Source: JACQFZ01 sp041485885
GTDB taxonomy: Bacteria; Pseudomonadota; Gammaproteobacteria; Acidiferrobacterales; Sulfurifustaceae
Direction: 5' to 3'
Length of the DNA: 34,832 nt
Assembly (NCBI GenBank): GCA_041485885.1
Contig: JBGPKL010000042.1
Coordinates: 1 to 34,832 of the forward strand
A program made the position numbers and the translations under genes. This document shows positions 15,803-23,332 of the stretch, piece by piece. How positions within the stretch are numbered: the stretch's first letter is position 1; each line of letters starts with the position of its first letter. The notes below the pieces were generated by a model. It saw only the letters and a list, made by a program, of their open reading frames with translations. It was not told where the DNA came from and did not search any database.

Positions 15803-16048
15803 TTAACCGGGAGCGGCTTTCTTCAACAGGTCCGCCACGCGCTCGGTCGGCTTGGCTCCATGGCCCAGCCAATATTGCACGCGCGCCATGTCGACGCGTA
15901 ATCTCTCTTCCGTCGCTATCGCTTTAGGGTTGTAGAATCCTATGCGCTCGATGCACTTGCCATTCGGCGCGCGGCGGCGGTCGGCGACCTCGATCCGGTA
16001 GTACGGCCGCTTGTTCGCGCCGCCTCGAGCCAGGCGTATGGTTACCAT
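15803..16048 (-). CDS. rpsP: 30S ribosomal protein S16
   Basis: An 81-residue S16 with the typical opening MVTIRLARGGANKRPYYRIEV and the ERIGFYNP block; length matches the family (about 82). It is the first gene of the rpsP-rimM-trmD-rplS operon and has its own promoter upstream. The sequence AGAGGAAAT lies upstream of ATG 16048 as a Shine-Dalgarno. Confidence 0.97.
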   Translation of the reverse strand: MVTIRLARGGANKRPYYRIEVADRRRAPNGKCIERIGFYNPKAIATEERLRVDMARVQYWLGHGAKPTERVADLLKKAAPG

Positions 16049-16111
16049 TCGGGATTTCCTCTGGTGTTACGATTTCCGGCGGGACTTACGCCCGACCGCA
16101 TAAAGCGCGGC

Positions 16112-16139
16112 ATTCTAACCGTTCATTGCCGTGAAACAA
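16112..16139 (-). promoter_or_regulatory. Promoter of the rpsP-rimM-trmD-rplS operon
   Basis: On the minus strand TAGAAT (16112-16117, 5 of 6) is preceded by TTGTTT (16134-16139) with a 16-bp spacer. The start would be near 16105, about 57 nt before rpsP. The -35 match is moderate. Confidence 0.5.
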
Positions 16140-16143
16140 AGGC

Positions 16144-16165
16144 CGAAAACCGGCTCAAGAGCCGG
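16144..16165 (-). terminator. Intrinsic terminator of mlaA
   Basis: On the minus strand CCGGCT-CTTG-AGCCGG is followed by TTTTCGG. The mlaA stop codon TGA (16155-16157) lies inside the hairpin. It separates mlaA from the rpsP operon promoter. Confidence 0.55.
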
Positions 16166-17006
16166 GCGCAGGGCTCGGCCGCGGCGAGTCAGTGGGCTTT
16201 GCCGGCCGATCGTCCTCGAAGATGGAAGGATCCAGCGGAGACGGGCCCGCGGTGGCTCCGTCCTCGATCAGACTGCGGCGGCGCTGTCGATACGCTTCGC
16301 GCACGAAAACATACGGGTCCTGACCGGCGGCCTGTTCGAGAATATCCCCGGCATCGAGCAACCGCGCGCGCGTATCGATCGCCTCGATCAAATAGAGTTT
16401 CCAAGCCGTGCTTTGCTCCTCCATGTAAGCGGGCGGGTATAATTGTTGATCGCCATACAGGCCGATACCGTCGCGAATGTTGCTCGGTCCAAGCAAAGGC
16501 AACACCAAGTACGGGCCCTCCCCTACACCCCACACGGCAAGCGTTTGGCCGAAGTCTTCGTTGTGGTGCTCGAGACCGAAATGGCTCGCGACGTCCACGA
16601 GGCCGAACACGCCCAAGGTCGTGTTGGTAAGAAAACGACCGAGATCGGAAGCCGCCTCTTTGAACTTCCCCTGGAGCGCGTCGTTCACGAGCACCGCCGG
16701 TTCGCGCAGGTTGCGGAAGAAGTTCGAGACTCCGGTGCGTACCGGTGCCGGGATCGCCGCGCGATAGCCCGTCGCCACCGGCTTCAACAAATAGCGGTCG
16801 AGCTTGTCGTTGAATGCATAGACCGCGCGATTAAGAGGCTCCAAAGGATCGTTTGCCCTTTCCGTTTCCTCGGCAGCCGCTCGGGGTTTACCAGACTCCG
16901 TCGCCTCACGCGTAGTCGCGCAGCCGAAAAGCAGAAGGACGAACAGGAGCCATAGCGGAACGGACAATACCGGCGGCGCTTTCGGGCGGGGTTTCATCGA
17001 CGTCAC
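16155..17006 (-). CDS. mlaA: Outer-membrane lipid-asymmetry lipoprotein MlaA (VacJ)
   Basis: A lipoprotein of about 280 residues with a signal peptide and lipobox LLFGC (Cys29 counted from GTG 17006; Cys26 if ATG 16997 is used). The conserved VacJ/MlaA region includes DPLEPLNRAVYAFNDKLDRY, NFFRNLREP, LGRFLTNTTLGVFGLVDVAS and the FGQTLAVWGVGEGPYLVLPLLGP block. MlaA removes misplaced phospholipids from the outer leaflet and hands them to MlaC. The C-terminal 30 residues are Pro/Ser-rich and disordered. The rest of the mla system is not in the window. The start is uncertain between GTG 17006 and ATG 16997. Confidence 0.94.
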   Translation of the reverse strand: MTSMKPRPKAPPVLSVPLWLLFVLLLFGCATTREATESGKPRAAAEETERANDPLEPLNRAVYAFNDKLDRYLLKPVATGYRAAIPAPVRTGVSNFFRNLREPAVLVNDALQGKFKEAASDLGRFLTNTTLGVFGLVDVASHFGLEHHNEDFGQTLAVWGVGEGPYLVLPLLGPSNIRDGIGLYGDQQLYPPAYMEEQSTAWKLYLIEAIDTRARLLDAGDILEQAAGQDPYVFVREAYRQRRRSLIEDGATAGPSPLDPSIFEDDRPAKPTDSPRPSPAPGS

Positions 17007-17067
17007 ACCGGCTCGTTCATGAGTAGCAAGGCTATCGAAGACAGGCGCCTGATGTAAAGCGGGGACA

Positions 17068-17190
17068 CTAGCAGGATGTTGAAAAATCCTTCCACGGACT
17101 TTTTCAACTCGCGAGTCGCGGCGCGTGTCCGCGCCTCGCGCGGCACTTCCCTGTGTCGCCCTAGCGGGCTGTTTTTCAACCGCCTGCTAG
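17068..17190. repeat. Miniature inverted-repeat element (copies B and C of the hairpin repeat)
   Basis: A 123-bp segment bounded by inverted ends: CTAGCAGGATGTTGAAAAA at 17068-17086 and TTTTTCAACCGCCTGCTAG at 17172-17190, matching at 17 of 19 positions. Its left 50 bp (17068-17117) is the near-identical inverted copy of 13987-14037. The interior is GC-rich and has no coding signal. It lies in the 230-bp gap between the divergent mlaA and the small gene at 17239, and has the form of a MITE or a REP-like element. Confidence 0.75.
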
Positions 17191-17238
17191 GGCGGAGCAC
17201 GGATGGCTCTTCGACGCGCAGCGTCTATATTTAACTCC

Positions 17239-17514
17239 ATGGGTTCACGAACCGCCGCCGCTTACCAATATCCGACGCCCGACGAGATCGGCATAAGGGT
17301 CCCCCCGCATCTCATGACCGATCGCTTCACCGCTGGCTTCGATCATGGATTGAAGGGCGGGCAATTGGATCATATCGAATATTTCCGGCGTTCCTTCCGG
17401 CTCGGCTTTCGCGCGGCTAAACTTTACCTCCGCGAAGTTCGCCGGCAACAGGGTGTGTTGCAGTTTCCCGCTCGGTACCGCTTCCGGCTAACGGCCTACT
17501 GGTCGGACCGCTGA
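17239..17514 (+). CDS. Small hypothetical protein
   Basis: A 91-residue basic protein starting at ATG 17239. I recognise no family. The C-terminal half is amphipathic and rich in Arg and aromatic residues (for example FRRSFRLGFRAAKLYLREV, then QFPARYRF). There is no signal peptide or membrane segment. The gene ends about 50 bp before the mtnC promoter on the same strand. Codon use is GC-rich as in neighbouring genes, but no clear Shine-Dalgarno is seen, so it could still be a chance frame. Confidence 0.5.
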   Translation: MGSRTAAAYQYPTPDEIGIRVPPHLMTDRFTAGFDHGLKGGQLDHIEYFRRSFRLGFRAAKLYLREVRRQQGVLQFPARYRFRLTAYWSDR

Positions 17515-17560
17515 TAGTCCCGCTCACGTAGTTGCTCGCCGCGCGTCTCGATACCGAGCG

Positions 17561-17566
17561 TATAAT
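17561..17566 (+). promoter_or_regulatory. -10 box of mtnC
   Basis: A perfect TATAAT 47 bp upstream of the chosen mtnC start. No good -35 is visible. Its position argues against longer mtnC starts upstream. Confidence 0.45.
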
Positions 17567-17612
17567 GCGCGCGTGCTCGACGCGGTATCGAGCGATCGTC
17601 GCAACGGAGCCC

Positions 17613-18287
17613 ATGATTCGCGCCGTACTCACCGACATCGAAGGGACGACGTCGTCGCTTTCCTTCGTGAAGGACGTGCTCTTTCCCTATTCGCGCGCGC
17701 GGCTCGCCGATTTCGTACGCGCTCGCGCGCGCGATGCCGAAGTTCTCCGCCTTCTCGAGGAAGCGCGCGCCGCGGCGAATGCTCCGCCGGGAGACGAAGC
17801 GCTGATTGCGGCGCTCATTCAATGGATCGACGAAGACCGAAAAGTTACGCCGCTCAAAGCGCTCCAGGGTCTCATCTGGGAAGAGGGTTATCGCAACGGT
17901 GACTTTACCGGCCACGTGTACGCCGACGCGCACATCGCTTTGCGCGCGTGGCGTGAGCGCGGAATCCGTCTTTACGTATTCTCCTCCGGCTCGGTCAAGG
18001 CGCAGCAGTTGCTGTTCGGCCATGCCGATCAAGGCGACCTGAGGCCGTTGTTCGACGGCTACTTCGACACTACGATCGGCGCGAAGAAAGAGCCCGACGC
18101 GTATCGACGTATCGCGCAAAAAATCGGGCTTACAGCCGACGAAATACTTTTTTTATCCGATATAAGAGAAGAGCTCGACGCCGCGCGCCATGCCGGCATG
18201 CAGACCTATTGGCTCATTCGAACCGGCGAGTCGCCGAGCCAGGCGCCGCATCCGATCGCCCGAAGCTTCGTGGACATTGCTCTTTGA
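17613..18287 (+). CDS. mtnC: Enolase-phosphatase E1, methionine salvage
   Basis: A 224-residue HAD-family bifunctional enzyme of methionine salvage: it enolises and dephosphorylates 2,3-diketo-5-methylthiopentyl-1-phosphate to the acireductone. HAD motif I appears as AVLTDIEGTTSS (D8, E10), motif II as YVFSSGS, then the lysine in GAKKEP, and motif IV as LFLSDIREELDAA. ATG 17613 was chosen because it starts at the motif, lies downstream of the TATAAT at 17561 and matches the family length (about 229). GGAG precedes it at a short distance. Other mtn genes are not adjacent. It converges with the S8 protease gene, only 26 bp apart. Confidence 0.94.
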   Translation: MIRAVLTDIEGTTSSLSFVKDVLFPYSRARLADFVRARARDAEVLRLLEEARAAANAPPGDEALIAALIQWIDEDRKVTPLKALQGLIWEEGYRNGDFTGHVYADAHIALRAWRERGIRLYVFSSGSVKAQQLLFGHADQGDLRPLFDGYFDTTIGAKKEPDAYRRIAQKIGLTADEILFLSDIREELDAARHAGMQTYWLIRTGESPSQAPHPIARSFVDIAL

Positions 18288-18313
18288 CGGAGCGGCGCGC
18301 AGCAGCGGCCGAC

Positions 18314-20350
18314 CTAGTCGGCCGCGACTTCCGAATTCGATACGCCGAACCACCGCGCCACGGTAACGTAGGGGGTGAGACCGGCGCGCACCAACGCGCG
18401 CAACGTCGAGTACGGACGTATCGCATCGGCGAACGGCGGGCTGAGTTTATAGTACGTCGCTACGAACGCGCGGCCGACGACGTTAGTAAGCAGATAGCGA
18501 TCGCGAAACGCGCGCAATTGCACAACTTCCTTAGCGCTAGCCGTGCCGTAAGCGGCGGTCGCGATGAAGCAGCCGCCACCTCCGGCGCTACCGCCGCTCG
18601 CGCTCGACGCGGCTACCTCGCCCGATCCCAACTGCACCTTCACCGTGGCGCTGGAGGATAGACCGCCGTCGTCGGTCACGGTCAATTGGAAGCTCAAGAC
18701 GCCCGACTGTTCCGGCGCCGTGAAGGAAAGGTTCGCGTTTTGCGAATCGGAAAGCGGAACCGACGGCCCGCTCAACTGCGTCCAGTCGTATCGCGCGATG
18801 GAAGCCGGTGCCGCCGCGCTCGAAGCGGCGGCGCTAAGCGTTACCGTCGCTCCGGGTTGGGCGTATTGGTTTGCTCCGGCGTTTGCCACGGGCGGCGTCG
18901 TATTCGCCGCCGAGCGGAGCGCCGCGGTCGCATCGAGCATACCCGCTCCGCAGAGAGACATGGTGCACGTCGAACCGTCCGGAAAAGCGCGCGCCGTTGC
19001 CCGTAGCTTTTGTTGCACTTGCTCAGGCGTCAACGAAGGATTCAGCGAAAGCATCAGCGAAGCGACCCCCGCGACGTGCGGCGCCGCCATGCTCGTGCCC
19101 TGCATATAGCCGTAGTCATCTCCTTGCGGGCTCGGATTCGGCGATGTCGTGCCGGTGTTGTACAACGACTTCGCGATGCCAGGCGCGCTCAATGCGACGG
19201 TGCTGCCCATGCTGCTGTAATAGGCCCGATTGCCGCCACGATCCAAAGCGCCGACCGCGATCACACCCGCACAATTTCCCGGCGCAACGGCGCCGGCGTC
19301 GGCGCCGCTGTTCCCGGCCGCCGCAACCACAACCGTGCCGGTCGCACGAATATCATTCACGACACTCTGGATCAACGCAGAACACGGATAGTTAGCGCCA
19401 AGACTCATATTAATGACGCGCGCGGGATTCGAGTTAGGGGGCAGATTCGGATCCGATATACCCGCCGCCCAACGCGCGCCGTCCAGCACGTCGGACATCC
19501 AGCCGCCACATTTACCGAGGACGCGAACGGGCAGAAGCTTCGAATTCCAGTTGATGCCGGTCACGCCGATACCGTTTTGCCCGGTCGCGCCGATGATGCC
19601 CGCGACATGCGTGCCGTGCCACGAGCTGTACTCCGAGTAGCCGCACTGCGAGTGACGGTCGGCGACGTCGGTGTCCGTCACCCAGTCGCCGGGATCGCTG
19701 GGATCGGCGTCACGTCCGTCCCCATCGTTGGCCACAAAGGAATCGCTCACGAAATCGTAACCGGGCAGCACGCGCGCCATCAGATCGAGGTCGGCGTGCG
19801 CTACGAACCCGGTATCGATGACAGCGATGATAACGGCTGCCGAGCCGGTACTGATATCCCACGCGCCGGGAAGGTTCGCCCCCGCGATCTCGGCCGCGGC
19901 ATCATGCAAACTCCATTGCTGGGAATAGAGCGGATCGTTCGGCACGAGCAGCGGTTGCACTCGGCGGTCCGGCTCGGCCAGTTCGACATTGGGGTCTAGG
20001 CGCAATTGTTGCGCGACTGCCTCGGCCTCCGCCGGCGTCGTGACACCGGGCAAGCGGAACACCTGCGCACCGCCGGACATGCGGCGAACATGCTCCAACG
20101 ACACTCCCGCACTCGCGCTCAGCGCATCGAGAATGTCGGCGGACACCGCCGTCGCGCGGACGGTCCGCGAATCTCGCAGTTTCACCATGAGCTGTTGCAC
20201 TTCGCTTGCATCCGCGGTATTCCCGCCCAGGGCGAGCGGCAGCGACAGAAACGCACAAGCAGCGGACAGCACCAGTCGTCCTAGACGACGGAACGCAGCC
20301 GGAGCCACGGCTCTTGCTCCCGTACTTCCGGAATCCAGCTCCACGCGCAC
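18314..20350 (-). CDS. Secreted S8 (subtilisin-like) serine protease with CFI-box C-terminal domain
   Basis: A 678-residue exported protease. An N-terminal signal-like hydrophobic segment (about 25-43) is followed by an inhibitor-I9-type propeptide (about 50-130) and the peptidase domain with D179 (VIDTGF), H245 (HGTHVAG), oxyanion N347 (AAGNSG) and S420 (GTSMAAPH). A PKD/Ig-like beta domain follows (about 485-575), then a Gly-rich linker and GGGGCFIATAAYG (about 590-602) with the LRxFRD, YYKLSPPFA tail, the CFI-box-CTERM type seen on proteobacterial surface proteins. I chose GTG 20350, which has AAGGAG upstream. It would be secreted and self-processed; its substrate is unknown. Confidence 0.9.
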   Translation of the reverse strand: MRVELDSGSTGARAVAPAAFRRLGRLVLSAACAFLSLPLALGGNTADASEVQQLMVKLRDSRTVRATAVSADILDALSASAGVSLEHVRRMSGGAQVFRLPGVTTPAEAEAVAQQLRLDPNVELAEPDRRVQPLLVPNDPLYSQQWSLHDAAAEIAGANLPGAWDISTGSAAVIIAVIDTGFVAHADLDLMARVLPGYDFVSDSFVANDGDGRDADPSDPGDWVTDTDVADRHSQCGYSEYSSWHGTHVAGIIGATGQNGIGVTGINWNSKLLPVRVLGKCGGWMSDVLDGARWAAGISDPNLPPNSNPARVINMSLGANYPCSALIQSVVNDIRATGTVVVAAAGNSGADAGAVAPGNCAGVIAVGALDRGGNRAYYSSMGSTVALSAPGIAKSLYNTGTTSPNPSPQGDDYGYMQGTSMAAPHVAGVASLMLSLNPSLTPEQVQQKLRATARAFPDGSTCTMSLCGAGMLDATAALRSAANTTPPVANAGANQYAQPGATVTLSAAASSAAAPASIARYDWTQLSGPSVPLSDSQNANLSFTAPEQSGVLSFQLTVTDDGGLSSSATVKVQLGSGEVAASSASGGSAGGGGCFIATAAYGTASAKEVVQLRAFRDRYLLTNVVGRAFVATYYKLSPPFADAIRPYSTLRALVRAGLTPYVTVARWFGVSNSEVAAD

Positions 20351-20819
20351 GATCTCTCCTTTGTTTCTCAGCTCGCGCACGGCCCACGTAGATGGACCCG
20401 TACACGCCCGAATAACCCCCAGTTGCTGAGTGGATATGCAAGCGATGTGCCGCTTGCCTGCCTATGCGCGCTCGCGATCGAAAAAATCAGCGGAATTTTC
20501 GGGAACACCGCGGCGACCGGAACGATATCCGCCTCGGGTCGTGGGAAGAGTAGCAAAGGCATCCGGCCGTCCGACGCCGGATTTCTAACCCCCCTTTCGC
20601 ATCCGCCGCCACAATAGGCGCGGTCGGCGCGACTCCTATTCTTCATAGGGCTAGCCACCCTTGTTAGCCTCGCGGGATTATATCCCTACACCCGATGAAG
20701 CAACACGCGAACCGAAGAGCGGTATCGGACTTTAGTGCCTGCAACCTGTGGCGTAAGAGAAATCAATTTGAGTGTAAGGACCGGCCACGAGGGAAACGCA
20801 TAACCTTGGATCGCCGACC
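20351..20819. other. Intergenic stretch without recognisable gene
   Basis: About 470 bp between the divergent protease gene and the decayed ferritin-like gene. Only short frames are present, none with a Shine-Dalgarno or a recognisable motif. It probably holds the promoters of both flanking genes, but I could not pick convincing boxes. Confidence 0.5.
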
Positions 20820-21344
20820 ATGTCGTCATTTCCGACCCCATCTCTCACTCCAGTCACACCCGCGTCCGATCCGGGGTTAATGGAGCTGGCGCGCGACTTT
20901 TATCGCGATGGGATCAAGGATCACGCGACGTACTCCGCCTTGGCGGGTCGCGAGCGCGACCTGAACCTGCGGGAGGTGCTGACCCGAATCGCCGGTATCG
21001 AACTCAAACACTCGCGCTTTTGGCGCGCGTTTCTCGAGACGCGAGGGAGCGCTGCGCCCCTGTCCCGTGAAGGCTTGGGTGCGTCACCTGTTGCTCCACG
21101 CGTTTCAGCAATTTTTCAGCTCCACGCTGCTCGTGTCGGCGCTCGAGCTCGGCGAGTCGATGGCCATTGGCGCCTTCGTATCGGTACGCTCGCAACGACA
21201 AGTCAATAAGCGCTGCGCCACCGCATGGAGATTCTGTTTAACGTGGCGCCGCAGCGGGCGGTGTTGGAGTATCGCGAGCGGCTCGCCGAGTCGACAGCTA
21301 GCCCCTTGGTAACGCCAGTCCGCATCCGAACATGTCTGCTCTGA
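20820..21344 (+). pseudogene. Decayed ferritin-like (rubrerythrin/VIT1-associated) gene
   Basis: The first frame (20820 to about 21060) encodes a ferritin-like helix pair: ELARDFYRDGIKDHATYSAL and VLTRIAGIELKHSRFWRAFL, with the E-x-x-H metal ligand pattern. The homology then continues in frame +1 (from about 21067) as FSSTLLVSALELGESMAIGAF, which resembles the following helices of these proteins, and returns to the first frame from ATG 21225 (VAPQRAVLEYRERLAE). At least two frameshifts are therefore needed to read it through. Intact relatives couple such a domain to a VIT1-type metal transporter or stand alone as ferritin-like proteins. A sequencing error would be the alternative to real decay. 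Confidence 0.6.
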
Positions 21345-21425
21345 AGTTCTGCGGATTTCACGAAAAGACCGAACCCGACGAGTGCGCTACCACCCAGAAG
21401 CGCATCGGCTCCTGACTATACTCAG

Positions 21426-23135
21426 GTGGCGGCCCCGGAGCGGAACCAGCCCTACTTTCCGATTCTCATGCGATTGTTTCTCGACATCGGCTACTACGAG
21501 CGATCGACCAAGCGCGGCATAAACCCCGGTAGCTGCCTCGCCGCTGTTACGGAAAACGCGCGCGAGATAGCGCAAGGCGTGTTGCTCGCGTGCGCCGAAG
21601 CGATTGCCGATCGACCGGATGGAGAAAACGCGGCGCGATCCGCCACGACCGCTCTCGGCGACGTCTACTATGCCGCTGACGCCGCATCCCCGCGCGAAAC
21701 GCTGCAGGAAGGATTGCACGCCGCCAATCACGCCGTGCGCGCGACCGGCGAGCGCGGGCGCGCGGTCGCGGTCGCGGCGCTCGTGTTGCACGGCCGGCGC
21801 TGGTACGCGGGCCATGCGGGTCACATTCGCGCCTGGCGCTGTCGTGACATGCAGATCAAGCAACTCACGCGCGATCACCTGCTGCCGCTCGCGCCGCGCC
21901 GTACCGAAATCACCAAAGCCTGCGGCTATGGCGACGTCGTCGACGCCGAGTACGGAGAGGGAGGATTGAAGGAAGGCGACGTTTTTCTGCTCACGAGCCC
22001 CGGCGTGCATGACGTGCTGGCGGGATCCATACTCCTCAGTGTGCTGCAGTCCGACGGCACCGCCCAACAAATCGCGGAGACGTTAGTGCAACACGCGCTC
22101 GCCGCGCACACGCCCCCGTATGCCGGCGTTTGTATCGCCCGCGTCGAAAAGCTTCCAACCGAAACGACGCAGCCTGTCGGAGGTTCGGGCCTACCGCTCC
22201 TTGCGCTGCCGCAAGCCGGCACCGAGGTGGATGGGTTCGCAATCGAGAAGCTGATATTAAAGAGTCGCCGCTTTCGCCTCTACCAAGCGAAAGATGGAGA
22301 ATCCGGCGAGACCGTCGTACTGCGCTTTCCCGATCCTTCCTTCGAGGGAAACGCACAGTCGTTCTTGCGCGAGGAGTCGATTGGACAGCGCCTCGACAAC
22401 CCGCATCTCTTGAAGCCGATTTCGTTGCGGCCCGGGCGACGCACCGCACGCTATTCGGCGCTCGAGTACCGCAAAAGCGAAAACCTCGCCAAACGCATCA
22501 AGCGCAAACATTACCTGCCGCCCGAGGAAGCATTGCCGCTCGCCGAGCAGCTCCTCGCCGCCCTTGAAGCGCTGCACCGGCAAGGAGTCGTTCACGGCGA
22601 CATTCGTCCGCATCACCTCCTCCACGACAAGCGGGCTCGTCACATTTATCTAGTCGGAATGACGGCGAACCCGCGCGACGAGGCGTCGAAAATCGAGCAG
22701 CGCGCGCCCTCCCGGTCGTTGACCTTTCGGGCCCCCGAGCTCTTTGGTGAAGGAACGGCGACCGAACGCAGCGACATCTACGCCGCGGGAGTAACCGTCT
22801 ACCAGATGCTCACGGGCAAATTTCCATATGGGAAAATCCGCTCGAACACGGATAAGAAGCAGTTCAGCTACACGACCGTGCGCCACTATCAGGAAGGGTT
22901 GCCAATCGCGCTTGATGACATCTTGGCGCGCGCCTGTGCGGTCGATCCCGCCGATCGCTACCCGACGGTGACGCAGTTCGCCGCCGCGCTTGCATCGGTA
23001 CCGATCGGCGCACCGGCCGCTGCGCCGACGTCCTCTCCGCCCTCGAGCTTCAATACACAAGGGTACGGCGGATGGTGGCTCGCCGCCGGACTGCTCGTCG
23101 CGTTGCTCGGGTACCTCTACTTCGCGTTGAAGTAA
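21426..23135 (+). CDS. PP2C-like phosphatase / Ser-Thr kinase-like fusion, both domains apparently inactive, C-terminal TM
   Basis: A 569-residue fusion: a PP2C-like domain (about 15-242), a protein-kinase-like domain (about 268-525), a Pro/Ser linker and one C-terminal TM helix (551-568), so it is membrane-tethered with a cytosolic body. In the PP2C part the metal aspartates are missing: NQD reads NPG (33-35), GDSR reads GHIR (132-135) and SDG reads SPG (191-193). In the kinase part the Gly loop is absent, VAIK Lys is Arg300, HRDLKPxN reads HGDIRPHH (390-397) and DFG is lost (LVGMT at 409-413). The structural RAPELF and SDIYAAGVTVYQMLTG blocks are kept. Active relatives act in phosphorylation switches; this one probably acts as a scaffold (inference). 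The start is GTG 21426 or ATG 21468. Confidence 0.85.
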   Translation: MAAPERNQPYFPILMRLFLDIGYYERSTKRGINPGSCLAAVTENAREIAQGVLLACAEAIADRPDGENAARSATTALGDVYYAADAASPRETLQEGLHAANHAVRATGERGRAVAVAALVLHGRRWYAGHAGHIRAWRCRDMQIKQLTRDHLLPLAPRRTEITKACGYGDVVDAEYGEGGLKEGDVFLLTSPGVHDVLAGSILLSVLQSDGTAQQIAETLVQHALAAHTPPYAGVCIARVEKLPTETTQPVGGSGLPLLALPQAGTEVDGFAIEKLILKSRRFRLYQAKDGESGETVVLRFPDPSFEGNAQSFLREESIGQRLDNPHLLKPISLRPGRRTARYSALEYRKSENLAKRIKRKHYLPPEEALPLAEQLLAALEALHRQGVVHGDIRPHHLLHDKRARHIYLVGMTANPRDEASKIEQRAPSRSLTFRAPELFGEGTATERSDIYAAGVTVYQMLTGKFPYGKIRSNTDKKQFSYTTVRHYQEGLPIALDDILARACAVDPADRYPTVTQFAAALASVPIGAPAAAPTSSPPSSFNTQGYGGWWLAAGLLVALLGYLYFALK

Positions 23136-23332
23136 GGATTAACCGGGTGTTCGCACGAGCGATCGAGGTTCGACGAAGGCGATTCGACGACTCACCCTCG
23201 CCCTCTCCCTAGAAGGGAGACGGTATTTAAGGTAAGAACACTTTCGCGGGAATGACGACACCTATCGGCAGGCAGCGCGCGAGCGAGTCACACACAAACA
23301 TCGAATCGATCGCACGAAGCGCGACCAACGAA
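23136..23332. repeat. Convergent intergenic region with two dispersed repeat fragments
   Basis: Between the fusion gene and pnp, which end toward each other. CTCACCCTCGCCCTCTCCCT with AGGGAGA (23193-23220) is a diverged copy of the hairpin repeat at 13867. TTTCGCGGGAATGAC (23242-23256) is the reverse complement of the dispersed motif at 12118-12132. No clear U-tract terminator was found for either gene. Confidence 0.6.

Noticed and set aside
15690..15872. 60-codon minus frame bridging rpsP and rimM
   Set aside because: It overlaps rpsP out of frame and has no ribosome-binding site or family resemblance.
17003..17200. 65-codon minus frame upstream of mlaA
   Set aside because: Most of it translates the inverted-repeat element; no coding signal.
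19010..19999. 329-codon plus-strand frame opposite the S8 protease
   Set aside because: The minus frame has the full catalytic triad; this one is Arg/His-rich shadow sequence.
20423..20617. 64-codon plus-strand frame upstream of the S8 protease
   Set aside because: No Shine-Dalgarno, no motif and unremarkable length for GC-rich DNA.
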